From NCBI RefSeq assembly GCF_019649055.1, contig NW_026570483.1:1-64000 (forward strand): a stretch of 64,000 nucleotides of DNA, given 5' to 3'. Position numbers and translations under genes: made by a program. This DNA comes from Paramacrobiotus metropolitanus. Its lineage: Eukaryota; Tardigrada; Eutardigrada; Parachela; Macrobiotidae. Shown here piece after piece: positions 25,801-36,033 of the stretch; position 1 is the first letter of the stretch; the number at the start of each line of letters is the position of its first letter. Under the pieces are notes generated by a model. That model had not been told where the DNA came from. It saw only the letters and a list, made by a program, of their open reading frames with translations, and did not search any database.

Positions 25801-28800
25801 ACTAATAGTACCTGTCCATAAAAAACAACGTTAAAGTTTGAAATTACCGAAACCTATTAAGCCACGCCCACAAACCCAGTTACATAGGTAACACGCAACC
25901 ACAAGTAGTGACCAACAAGTATTTCATACTATTCCTGCTCACAAAACGTGACAAATCAAATAAAATAAAAAATCTTTACCGTTACCAGTGAATTACTAGG
26001 TAACCGACCCTATGTCATGGTAACCACTGCAGTAACAGGTACCGTTACAACGGTGGTAGCTGATACTGATATCGTTTTGGTTACCGTTTTATTAGTCACA
26101 TTAGTAGCGGGCACCGCTACTAATTTAATAACGAAAACCGGTACTACCGCTATCATTGTAGTAACGGGTACCGTTATTAAAGTGGTAACGGGCACCGTTA
26201 CCATGGTGACAACAAGTTACCAACAATGTTTACAGAGCAAACGATTGCTAGCGGCGTCGCAAACTAAGATAACGGCTTTGCAATCACAGCAGACTGTACG
26301 GGAAGTCAAATAGGGGTGCTTTGGACTTGGTTACATATGGTAACCATATATATTACAATGGTACCGCTACCGTTACCAAAGGTCATGGGGTTAGATACCA
26401 AAATCTTTTACTTTTCGGACTCAGAAGAGAAACTGATCAAAACCGTCCATAGAACACATAGTTTTTTGTGCCACCGGGCCATTTTCACTTAAACCCCGCC
26501 TTCGGACGATCAGGATTGGTCGGTGGGCGTTATTATGTCTGTAATACTTATATAGATCGAAATGGGTGCTACCTACCTGATACTAGCGTCCGCCACTCCC
26601 ACTCTGACCCACCCCAAAAGTTTCCGTCATTAAAGCGTCCGGTACTAAATGTGACCTTACATTTGCAAATCTCAAGATTCATTGCGTTCACCCGATTTCG
26701 AGATTTCGATGAACCGGCTGAACCGACTATCAGACCAAAAAACGAACTAGTGAACCTTTTTTTCTCGCGTCAAATTATTTTGGGTAGTCGGCAGAACATT
26801 TTTTCCAAAGGTCACCCGCCATAGTTATACACTATAAATGGTCACGTGACCACCGAATCTATGGTTAGGAAAGGTCACCCGGGTGACCTCTAACCGGTTT
26901 CTGACTCAGGAAGAAAAACTAATAGTACCTGTCCATAAAACAACGTTAAAGTTTGAAATTACCGAAACCTATTAAGCCACGCCCACAAACCCAGTTACAT
27001 AGGTAACACGCAACCACAAGTAGTGACCAACAAGTATTTCATACTATTCCTGCTCACAAAAACGTGACAAATCAAATAAAATAAAAATCTTTACCGTTAC
27101 CAGTGAATTACTAGGTAACCGACCCCTATGTCATGGTAACCACTGCAGTAACAGGTACCGTTACAACGGTGGTAGCTGATACTGATATCGTTTTGGTTAC
27201 CGTTTTATTAGTTACATTAGTAGCGGGCACCGCTACTAATTTAATAACGAAAACCGGTACTACCGCTATCATTGTAGTAACGGGTACCGTTATTAAAGTG
27301 GTAACGGGCACCGTTACCATGGTGACAACAAGTTACCAACAATGTTTACAGAGCAAACGATTGCTAGCGGCGTCGCAAACTAAGATAACGGCTTTGCAAT
27401 CACAGCAGACTGTACGGGAAGTCAAATAGGGGTGCTTTGGACTTGGTTACATATGGTAACCATATATATTACAATGGTACCGCTACCGTTACCAAAGGTC
27501 ATGGGGTTAGATACCAAAATCTTTTACTTTTCGGACTCAGAAGAGAAACTGATCAAAACCGTCCATAGAACACATAGTTTTTGTGCCACCGGGCCATTTT
27601 CACTTAAACCCCGCCTTCGGACGATCCGGATTGGTCGGTGGGCGTTATTATGTCTGTAATACTTATATAGATCGAAATGGGTGCTACCTACCTGATACTA
27701 GCGTCCGCCACTCCCACTCTGACCCACCCCAAAAGTTCCCGTCATTGAAGCGGCCGGTACTAAATGTGACCTTACATTTCCAAATCTCAAGATTCATTGC
27801 GTTCACCCGATTTCGAGATTTCGATGAACCGGCTGAACCGACCATCAGACCCGAAAACGAACTAGTGAACCTTTTTTCTCGCGTCAAATTATTTTGGGTA
27901 GCCGGCAAAAACTTTTTCCAAAGGTCACCCGCCATAGTTATACACTATAAATGGTCACGTGACCACCGAATCTATGGTTAGGAAAGGTCACCCGGGTGAC
28001 CTCTAACCGGTTTCTGACTCAGGAAGAAAAACTAATAGTACCTGTCCATAAAAAACAACGTTAAAGTTTGAAATTACCGAAACCTATTAAGCCACGCCCA
28101 CAAACCCAGTTACATAGGTAACACGCAACCACAAGTAGTGACCAACAAGTATTTCATACTATTCCTGCTCATAAAACGTGACAAATCAAATAAAATAAAA
28201 TCTTTACCGTTACCAGTGAATTACTAGGTAACCGACCTATGTCATGGTAACCACTGCAGTAACAGGTACCGTTACAACGGTGGTAGCTGATACTGATATC
28301 GTTTTGGTTACCGTTTTATTAGTTACATTAGTAGCGGGCACCGCTACTAATTTAATAACGAAAACCGGTACTACCGCTATCATTGTAGTAACGGGTACCG
28401 TTATTAAAGTGGTAACAGGCACCGTACCATGGTGACAACAAGTGGTTACCTACAAACTGATTACAGCAGAAAGTCGTTCTATTGGCCCCGCCAAAGTAAA
28501 TCAGACGGCCATTTGCAATCACAGCCTTCGGAGACATTCATGGGAAGTCTAAATTTCGGTGCTTTGACCGGATTGATATGGCTGAACCATATCCCGAAAA
28601 CGAACTAGTGAACCTTTTTTCTTCAAATCATTTTGGGTAGTCGGCAAAACTTTTTTCAAAAGGTCACCCGCCAGAGTTATACACTATAAATGGTCACGTG
28701 ACCACCGAATCTATGGTTAGGAAAGGTCACCCGGGTGACCTCTAACCGGTTTCTGACTCAGGAAGAAAAACTAATAGTACCTGTCCATAAAAAAACAACG

Positions 28801-30725
28801 TTAAAGTTTGAAATTACCGAAACCTATTAAGCCACGCCCACAAACCCAGTTACATAGGTAACACGCAACCACAAGTAGTGACCAACAAGTATTTCATACT
28901 ATTCCTGCTCATAAAACGTGACAAATCAAATAAAATAAAATCTTTACCGTTACCAGTGAATTACTAGGTAACCGACCTATGTCATGGTAACCACTGCAGT
29001 AACAGGTACCGTTACAACGGTGGTAGCTGATACTGATATCGTTTTGGTTACCGTTTTATTAGTCACATTAGTAGCGGGCACCGCTACTAATTTAATAACG
29101 AAAACCGGTACTACCGCTATCATTGTAGTAACGGGTACCGTTATTAAAGTGGTAACGGGCACCGTTACCATGGTGACAACAAGTTACCAACAATGTTTAC
29201 AGAGCAAACGATTGCTAGCGGCGTCGCAAACTAAGATAACGGCTTTGCAATCACAGCAGACTGTACGGGAAGTCAAATAGGGTGCTTTGGACTTGGTTAC
29301 ATATGGTAACCATATATATTACAATGGTACCGCTACCGTTACCAAAGGTCATGGGGTTAGATACCAAAATCTTTTACTTTTCGGACTCAGAAAGAGAAAC
29401 TGATCAAAACCGTCCATAGAACACATAGTTTTTGTGCCACCGGGCCATTTTCACTTAAACCCCGCCTTCGGACGATCAGGATTGGTCGGTGGGCGTTATT
29501 ATGTCTGTAATACTTATATAGATCGAAATGGGTGCTACCTACCTGATACTAGCGTCCGCCACTCCCACTCTGACCCACCCCAAAAGTTCCCGTCATTGAA
29601 GCGGCCGGTACTAAATGTGACCTTACATTTGCAAATCTCAAGATTCATTGCGTTCACCCGATTTCGAGATTTCGATGAACCGGCTGAACCGACTATCCTA
29701 CCAAAAAACGAACTAGTGAACCTGTTTTCTCACGTCAAATCATTTTGGGTAGTCGGCAAAAACTTTTTTCCCAAAGGTCACCCGCCAGAGTTATACACTA
29801 TAAATGGTCACGTGACCACCGAATCTATGGTTAGGAAAGGTCACCCGGGTGACCTCTAACCGGTTTCTGACTCAGGAAGAAAAACTAATAGTACCTGTCC
29901 ATAAAAAACAACGTTAAAGTTTGAAATTACCGAAACCTATTAAGCCACGCCCACAAACCCAGTTACATAGGTAACACGCAACCACAAGTAGTGACCAACA
30001 AGTATTTCATACTATTCCTGCTCATAAAAACGTGACAAATCAAATAAAATAAAATCTTTACCGTTACCAGTGAATTACTAGGTAACCGACCTATGTCATG
30101 GTAACCACTGCAGTAACAGGTACCGTTACAACGGTGGTAGCTGATACTGATATCGTTTTGGTTACCGTTTTATTAGTCACATTAGTAGCGGGCACCGCTA
30201 CTAATTTAATAACGAAAACCGGTACTACCGCTATCATTGTAGTAACGGGTACCGTTATTAAAGTGGTAACGGGCACCGTTACCATGGTGACAACAAGTTA
30301 CCAACAATGTTTACAGAGAAACGATTGCTAGCGGCGTCGCAAACTAAGATAACGGCTTTGCAATCACAGCAGACTGTACGGGAAGTCAAATAGGGTGCTT
30401 TGGACTTGGTTACATATGGTAACCATATATATTACAATGGTACCGCTACCGTTACCAAAGGTCATGGGGTTAGATACCAAAATCTTTTACTTTTTCGGAC
30501 TCAGAAAGAGAAACTGATCAAAACCGTCCATAGAACACATAGTTTTTGTGCCACCGGGCCATTTTCACTTAAACCCCGCCTTCGGACGATCAGGATTGGT
30601 CGGTGGGCGTTATTATGTCTGTAATACTTATATAGATCGAAATGGGTGCTACCTACCTGATACTAGCGTCCGCCAATCCCACTCTGACCCACCCCAAAAG
30701 TTCCCGTCATTGAAGCGGCCGGTAC
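19855..30725 (+). repeat. Satellite array, block 5 (nine units, one scarred)
   Basis: Units start at 19855, 20968, 22084, 23202, 24316, 25427, 26542, 27657 and 29508, followed by a partial unit from 30622. Length is 1111-1118 bp, nearly all of the CCCGGG-palindrome subtype. The 27657 unit is scarred. At about 28431 it changes to a diverged version of the same region (to about 28590) and then resumes in the next unit at CCCGAAAACGAACTAGTG, so two units are condensed into 1851 bp. Neighbouring units are nearly identical apart from homopolymer lengths, as expected for recent tandem amplification. Confidence 0.94.
30613..30725 (+). repeat. Left copy of 113-bp target-site duplication at B2
   Basis: It runs from TTATGTCTGTAATAC to GCGGCCGGTAC and is identical base for base to 32158-32270 on the other side of insert B2. 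Both copies have the variant GTCCGCCAATCCC, where other units in this array read GCCACTCCC or GCCACGCCC. A shared private variant on both sides is what a target-site duplication predicts. Confidence 0.8.
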
Positions 30726-32157
30726 TTCGGTTTTTTCGAAAAACGTGAACATACGCATGGGATGGTTTTCAACCGTTTTGTACTTTTTGGAACAGCGAGG
30801 CTTCCAAAACAAATAAAAACTGTGAAATTGGATGTAGCTTGGTTTACTTGGGCAGCACTGGGACGTACGACTCGGTACCGTTATAACAATAATGCTCATG
30901 AGACTCCAATATACGCAGGAGATGGTATTCAACGGTTTTGCACTTTTTCAATAGCGGAGTTTTCAAAACGAATAAAACTGTAAAATTGGACAATGTTTGG
31001 TTTGCTTGGGTAGTACCGAGACGTACTGCTCGGTACCGTTATAACAATGATACTCATGAAACTCGGATATATGCATGGGACGGTTTTCAACCGCTTTTCA
31101 CTTTTTGTTTAGCAATGTCTCTAAACTTGATTGAATCTGGGAATTGTTGTGTGCGTTGAGTTTTTTTGGACTGTGCCGGGACGTAACACTCAGTTACCAT
31201 TGTATTAAAGTTAACACTCAATAACCGTTGTAACGAACTCGTTACCAACACGTTACCTGTGCGAATCTGTCAAACGAATAGAGGTAGTTGTTTAATTCAG
31301 CCAAAGAAAATACTTCTTATGTCAGTAATACTGATATACTGCGAAGTACGTCGCTGCATTACTTGATACATAACCACTAGGTTGCTTTATACTAAACGAA
31401 TACTGCTTGGCCAATCGTTGTATTCAAAACAATAACTCAATTATAGTGCTCATATTTTTTAATAGAGAAACCAATCGAAAAAACGGCTACAGCGTATGCA
31501 CTTTGAGATCCCAGGAGATATCACTCGGAAGTTTCAGTACGCATGGGATGCACCAATGATTGAGCGGAACATTGCCATTCTTATGTCTAGTACAAAAGGA
31601 AACAAACGTAACAGGGCTGTCTTGCTGGCTGCACTAAACAAAGACTCTGGAGCCTGGTTGAATGCGTTGCCCGCTCCGTGTCTGGGAACATTCCCTACAA
31701 ACGACGATGTGCGAATAGGTATCGCATTGCTGTTTAAAATAAGAAAACCAAAAACGTAATACTGCCAAAACTATGTAGTTTAATTTTGATAACTTTCGTT
31801 GTTTTGTTTAATTGCTGTAATTTTTCTCATTTGTATTCCTTTTGTTTTTGTCAAAATTCTGTGTTCATTCAAAAAATTTTACATTGTTCGCAGAATAAAA
31901 ATGGCAACCAGTTATATTTGGAACCAAAACATATCAACACAGAATTTCAATCGGAAACATGTCCTGTTTTTTCTAGAAATCTGTCGATTACGCATTAACA
32001 CGGAGTAATCATTTAAAGGATAAAATTATATTTTCCCGAACAAATCAATAGAAAATGACTAATGGGCTACCTGCTGACGGTCTACAGTATTACAGACAAT
32101 CGTATGCACCGGAGGTGCATAACTTACGAGGCCACGCTGTCGGCCGCAGTCTACTTG
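30726..32157 (+). mobile_element. Insert B2, retroelement-derived module with intact flanking duplication
   Basis: It is 1432 bp long, beginning TTCGGTTTTTTCG and ending GTCTACTTG. It has the same layout as B1: three ~160-bp direct repeats (from 30751, 30911 and ~31069), leader, 87-codon ORF (31496-31759), AT-rich trailer and conserved 3' module. It is bracketed by perfect 113-bp direct repeats of satellite sequence. This combination (no poly-A tail, defined 3' end, long target duplication, fixed target) is reminiscent of site-specific non-LTR retrotransposons of the R2/R9 kind. R9 of bdelloid rotifers is known for a target duplication above 100 bp. No RT gene is present, so it would need a partner element. 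Confidence 0.8.
31496..31759 (+). CDS. Retroelement pol-derived fragment (second copy)
   Basis: 87 codons, identical to 12228-12491 at nucleotide level as far as I compared. It lies at the same place in its module, after the TATTTTTTAATAGAG tract. It carries the SGAWLNALP...VRIGIAL pattern of post-RT regions and ends before the Cys/His segment normally found there. The upstream ATG (GCGTATGCAC) is the only plausible start. Whether it is translated is unknown. Confidence 0.58.
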   Translation: MHFEIPGDITRKFQYAWDAPMIERNIAILMSSTKGNKRNRAVLLAALNKDSGAWLNALPAPCLGTFPTNDDVRIGIALLFKIRKPKT

Positions 32158-33397
32158 TTATGTCTGTAATACTTATATAGATCGAAATGGGTGCTACCTA
32201 CCTGATACTAGCGTCCGCCAATCCCACTCTGACCCACCCCAAAAGTTCCCGTCATTGAAGCGGCCGGTACTAAATGTGACCTTACATTTGCAAATCTCAA
32301 GATTCATTGCGTTCACCCGATTTCGAGATTTCGATGAACCGGCTGAACCGACTATCAGACCAAAAAACGAACTATTGAACCTTTTTTTCACGTCAAATCA
32401 TTCTGGGTAGTCGGCAAAGACTTTTTCAAAAGGTCACCAACCAGAGTTATACACTATAAATGGTCACGTGACCACCGAATCTATGGTTAGGAAAGGTCAC
32501 CCAGGTGACCTTTTACCAATTCTGACTCAGGAAGAAAAACTAATAGTATTTGCCCATAAAAAACAACGTTGAAATTTGAAATTACCGAAACTCATTAAGC
32601 CACGCCCAAAAACCAAGTTACATAGGTAACACGTAACCAAAAGATGTGACCGACATGTATTTCATACTATTTTTGCTCAAAAGACGTGACATTTCAAACA
32701 AAGAAGAAATCGTCGCAGTTACAAGTAACTTACACGGTAACCGACTATATGTCATGGTAACCAATGCAGTAACAGGTGCCGTTACAACGGTAGTAGCTGA
32801 TACTGCTATCATTTTGGTACCGGTTTTAGTAGTTACATTAGTAGCGGGCACCGCTACTAATTTAATAACGAAAATTGGTACTACAGTGATAGCGGGTACC
32901 GCTATCACTGTAGTAACGGGTACCGTTACTACAGTGGTAACGGGCACCGTTACCATGTTGGTAACGGGTTACCAACAATGTTTACAGAGCAAACTGTTGC
33001 AAACAGCGTCGCAAATGAAGCTAACGACTTGGCAATTACAGCAGACTGTATGGGATGTCAAATAGGGGTGCTTTGGACTTGGTTACATATGGTAACCATA
33101 TATATTACAATGGTAACGCTACCGTTACCAAAGGTCATGGGGTCAGATATCAAAATCTTTTACTTTTTTGGACTCAGGAAGAGAAACTGATCAAAACCGT
33201 CCATAGAACACGTAGTTTTGTGCCACCCGGCCATTTTCACTTAAACCCCGCCTCCCAACGATCCGGATTGGTCGGTGGGCGTTATTATGTCTGTAATACT
33301 TATATGATTAGGAAGGGGTGGTACCTACCTGATACGAACGTCCGCCACGCCCATCCTGACCCACCCCAAAAGTTTCCCTCATTAAAGCGGCCGGTAC
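32158..33397 (+). repeat. Satellite array, block 6, including right copy of the 113-bp duplication
   Basis: Positions 32158-32270 are the right-hand target duplication of B2. The unit 32167-33293 changes within its first ~300 bp from the CCCGGG subtype to the CCCAGG subtype. Dyads visible here are 32461-32474 (TGGTCACGTGACCA, perfect), 32492-32513 (10-bp arms), 32840-32858, 32885-32909 (arms AGTGATAGCG/CGCTATCACT) and 32910-32932 (arms GTAGTAACG/CGTTACTAC). A partial unit (33294-33397) ends at GCGGCCGGTAC, where A4 begins. Confidence 0.94.
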
Positions 33398-33562
33398 GAT
33401 CGTTTTGTTCAAAATATTTACTGCACTGGAACGCTCGTATTTTTTAATGAAGAAACCGATCGAAAAAACCGAAAAATTTTGTTTTCGACGATCGTCTGAA
33501 TCTTGAATTTTTTAGTGTTGTACAACATAATAATCTTTTTTATTTATTATAAATTGAAAAAG

Positions 33563-34138
33563 ATGCCTCCCGTTCACCGAAATGTGCACGGTCAGTTCGC
33601 GGCTGCTGAGAGCTCGGTCCCACTCGCCCGGGTGCCGCGGTTCCGCGTCGGTCGAGACGCCCGCCAGCGCACGCCGCCAAGACATCGGCGGCGTGACCGG
33701 CATGCGGACATCAATGCCGCGCGGGCGGAGTCAGCCACCGCAACCGGCGCCCGGGAAAGAGTGCGTGCTGCGTGGCGAATGCAGCAGGCTGTTATGGCGG
33801 AGGAGAGGCGGGACTTCAAGGAAACACCATCAGGTCCACGCCGGCGTCCGGGAAGACCGGTGTTTTCCACGACCAAACACCGGCGGACACCGGAACCTGT
33901 TCCGCCTCTCCTGCCGGCCCGTCGGTCACTGGCGGTCAAACCAAGTGCCGGTTCGCCGGAGCCGCAAGCGTCGCCAACAAGTGCTGCGGACCCACCAGTT
34001 GTCCCGGTGCACCACCCTGCGGACATGGACGAACTCCTTGAGTTCGAGCCTGATGTAGGAGACCAGGAAGTTCCAGGCGCCGTCCACTCCACAGTCCTAC
34101 GGGTGGTCCGCCGGGATAACCGATGGGTACACAAATAG
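33563..34138 (+). CDS. Type A element protein, Arg/Pro-rich, unknown function
   Basis: 191 codons, the only uninterrupted one of four copies. The start is the ATG just after a TTTATTATAAA run (context AAAAAGATGCC); translation could also begin ~60 bp upstream, but that part is AT-rich leader. The N-terminal ~110 residues are strongly basic (RHRRRDRHADINAAR), with an AT-hook-like RRRPGRPVF near residue 97. A Pro/Ser-rich middle follows, then an acidic patch DMDELLEFEPDVGD near residue 154, then a basic end (VVRRDNRWVHK). I do not recognise a family. A nucleic-acid-binding or gag-like role fits the composition but is only inference. The GC-rich stretch keeps other frames open too, including 180 codons on the minus strand, so the frame choice rests on start context, conservation and the shared stop. 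Confidence 0.5.
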   Translation: MPPVHRNVHGQFAAAESSVPLARVPRFRVGRDARQRTPPRHRRRDRHADINAARAESATATGARERVRAAWRMQQAVMAEERRDFKETPSGPRRRPGRPVFSTTKHRRTPEPVPPLLPARRSLAVKPSAGSPEPQASPTSAADPPVVPVHHPADMDELLEFEPDVGDQEVPGAVHSTVLRVVRRDNRWVHK

Positions 34139-34716
34139 GTTTTATTTTTGTTTTTTTGGTAGTTATGTTTTTTTCTTTTCTTTTTTTTATTTTGTCATAA
34201 TTAAAATAAAATAAAAATAATAAAATTGCAAAACTGCCCAAAAAAAGCAGTTTGTTGTGTTGGTGTTTGTTGTGTGGTTTTTATGTTGTTTTTTGTTCAA
34301 ATGTTCAAATAAAATTAAAGTAAAATAAAAAACGAAAAAACGGAAAACTGCCAAAAATATGATGTAATTTAATTTTCAAAATATTTTGTTGTTTTGTTTA
34401 TTTGCTCTTTTGTTTACCTTTTTGTTTTTTGTGTAAAATTTGTGTTCATTGGTTAAACTGAAGATAAAAACCGAAGAAACCATAATACAGTCAACATGAA
34501 GTTTGAAGTGCATTCCTAGATTATTCAGAACCACATCACATTACAAGTGCCTTCCCACCCACTTCCTGGTCCGCTTACTTTCTATCAATACCTCAAATAT
34601 CTAGCAAGGTTTTTACCTGCCAATTACCTGGAGCCTGTCAATTGCTGACTAAAAGTGTGCGACCATTTGAATTAACAAATCCAAAAGGAAAAGACTAAAA
34701 CAACTAATTCGTTGTT

Positions 34717-34812
34717 GCTGACGGTCAACAGTATTACAGACAATCGTATGCACCGGAGGTGCATAACGAGGCCCGCCCTTACGAGGCCACGCTGTCGGCC
34801 GCAGTCTACTTG
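34717..34812 (+). other. Conserved 3'-terminal module of the A/B inserts
   Basis: This ~96-nt segment begins GCTGACGGTC and ends GCCGCAGTCTACTTG. It is nearly invariant across A and B although their trailers have otherwise diverged strongly. B lacks only an ~11-nt GAGGCCCGCCC piece. It contains the hairpin TATGCACC-GGA-GGTGCATA (34747-34765) and a GGCC...GGCC pairing further on. Equivalent ends lie at 2917, 10270, 12891, 19854 and 32157. Strong conservation confined to the 3' end suggests recognition by a reverse transcriptase. There is no poly-A tail. Confidence 0.7.
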
Positions 34813-35371
34813 TTCCAATAGGTATCATCACAAAATGCAGTCCGACATCAAACCAGCCGGTCCCCGAATACGTCAACGCGATCATCCATAAAATGGCGAC
34901 CATTGTCAGTTCTGTGCGGGTGCGGGAAAACTGTCGGTATTTATGGGGAAAACACAGCGCCACCACACGGTTAACGGCAATATACAAATCAAAAAAATAC
35001 GCCGCAAACCGGCATCCCATCTGGATCCATTGGAAACCGTTGCAGTTTCGCGGGTCCATTTGCCAGTTGAACATGCGCTTGCGGTAAACACTACTGCCGA
35101 CAATCGGAAAACTAAAGCCACATAATATCGAATACGCGATGAGACAATTAGCGATGAGTAATCCACAACCGGAGCGCAGTTTCCGGCTGCAACAGATCAA
35201 GCAAACGATTGTGAGATTGCCAAGGGCACCTTCCGTGCACAAGAAGAAATAGGCTGCGGCCCACGCATTCATCCAGTTAACGGGAATAGCGGTGAACGTT
35301 GTGTTGGATGATGAGTTTACACAGGAAACATTAGCCGGCGCCAAACTGCAGTTATTAAATCGCGCATTCAT
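34813..35371 (-). pseudogene. Rhodopsin-like (class A) GPCR, truncated after TM4
   Basis: It reads leftward from the ATG at 35371. The first ~186 residues are receptor: an N-terminus with several N-x-S/T sites (for example NSSSNTT), TM1 with the GN motif (LGNLTIVCLICC), TM2 (GLLIANCLIAYSILCG), and an extracellular loop with W. A cysteine precedes TM3, and TM3 ends in NRVVALCFPHKY where class A receptors have DRY. TM4 follows (LTMVAILWMIALTYSG). At 34812 the reading enters insert A4 and continues ~53 residues of nonsense to a stop at 34649. TM5-TM7 are missing from this window. Gene and insert meet exactly at the insert's 3' end. Ligand cannot be inferred. Confidence 0.8.
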
Positions 35372-35410
35372 CCTCGCAAAAATTTATAACGCACTTCTGC
35401 ACTCGAAACC

Positions 35411-35420
35411 GTTTATATAG
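35411..35420 (-). promoter_or_regulatory. TATA box candidate for the GPCR gene
   Basis: The reverse complement reads CTATATAAAC, 40-50 bp upstream of the receptor's ATG on the minus strand. That spacing would give a transcription start near 35385 and a very short 5' leader. It rests on sequence pattern alone. Confidence 0.4.
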
Positions 35421-36033
35421 TTCAGGTAAAAAGAATTTTCGTCACTGTTGTAGCATTTTCATCAAGCGTCTGTGATCCTGATTACTTTCGCTTCTGACGT
35501 ACATGAATTACACGAAACTGATTAAAAAATGTTTTAGCGAAGATTAACATGCGGCGTTTGAGAGAGCAATTGCAGTATACACGCTAGTACATATACTGTA
35601 CTGTGGTGCTAATGTTATGCCGGTAGCGTGCGGCTGCGTTCAAGGAAAACGCTTTCCTTGGCAGTGCCTGTCAGTGTGCCTAAGAAACCTAAGAGAATCG
35701 AAACCTTAACAATGGCTTGGTTGATCGCTAAGCGGGAAATCTAATCAGCCGGCCCACGTCGTGGTCAGATTGGAGTGTTGTTAGGCTCCCTCTGGGAATA
35801 CTTTGTCGGTGATGATTGCGTCTGCCGCACCGGGAGCTCTGGTTCTTTTACCCTATCTCACACGAACCGGTCGTGCATAGAATTTCACGCTATTTAGCTG
35901 CAGATGTAATTACAGAAGAAGTGTTGGGATGGGCCGGCGTATTATTATATTTTATTAATAATTAATTTCTGAATTCGTCACAAAAATGCAGCGAAATGAA
36001 ATGGAATGTCACAAAAATTGAATCCAATCCCCC

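Larger units (their letters stand above)
33398..34812 (+). mobile_element. Insert A4, type A element with intact ORF, at the array's right edge
   Basis: The left boundary and left flank match A1. The element contains a leader, the intact 191-codon ORF (33563-34138), an AT-rich trailer with several AATAAA-type hexamers (about 34200-34330), and the conserved 3' module. Its last base is the G of CTACTTG at 34812. The next base already belongs to the truncated GPCR gene, so the element's standard 3' end here abuts unique DNA and not satellite. This fixes the 3' terminus independently of the satellite copies. Confidence 0.82.

Noticed and set aside
33592-34134. 180-codon minus-strand ORF opposite the type A ORF
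   Set aside because: Likely a shadow caused by GC-rich composition. The plus-strand frame has the better start context and the conserved mild substitutions. Not fully excluded.
34747-34812. Helitron 3' end (hairpin near terminus)
   Set aside because: The hairpin is ~47 nt from the end instead of ~10, the end is not CTRR, and 5' truncation plus a long target duplication do not fit Helitrons.
1-34812. CRISPR array or bacterial origin
   Set aside because: The repeats are about 1.1 kb with no spacers, and the linked genes have introns typical of animals.
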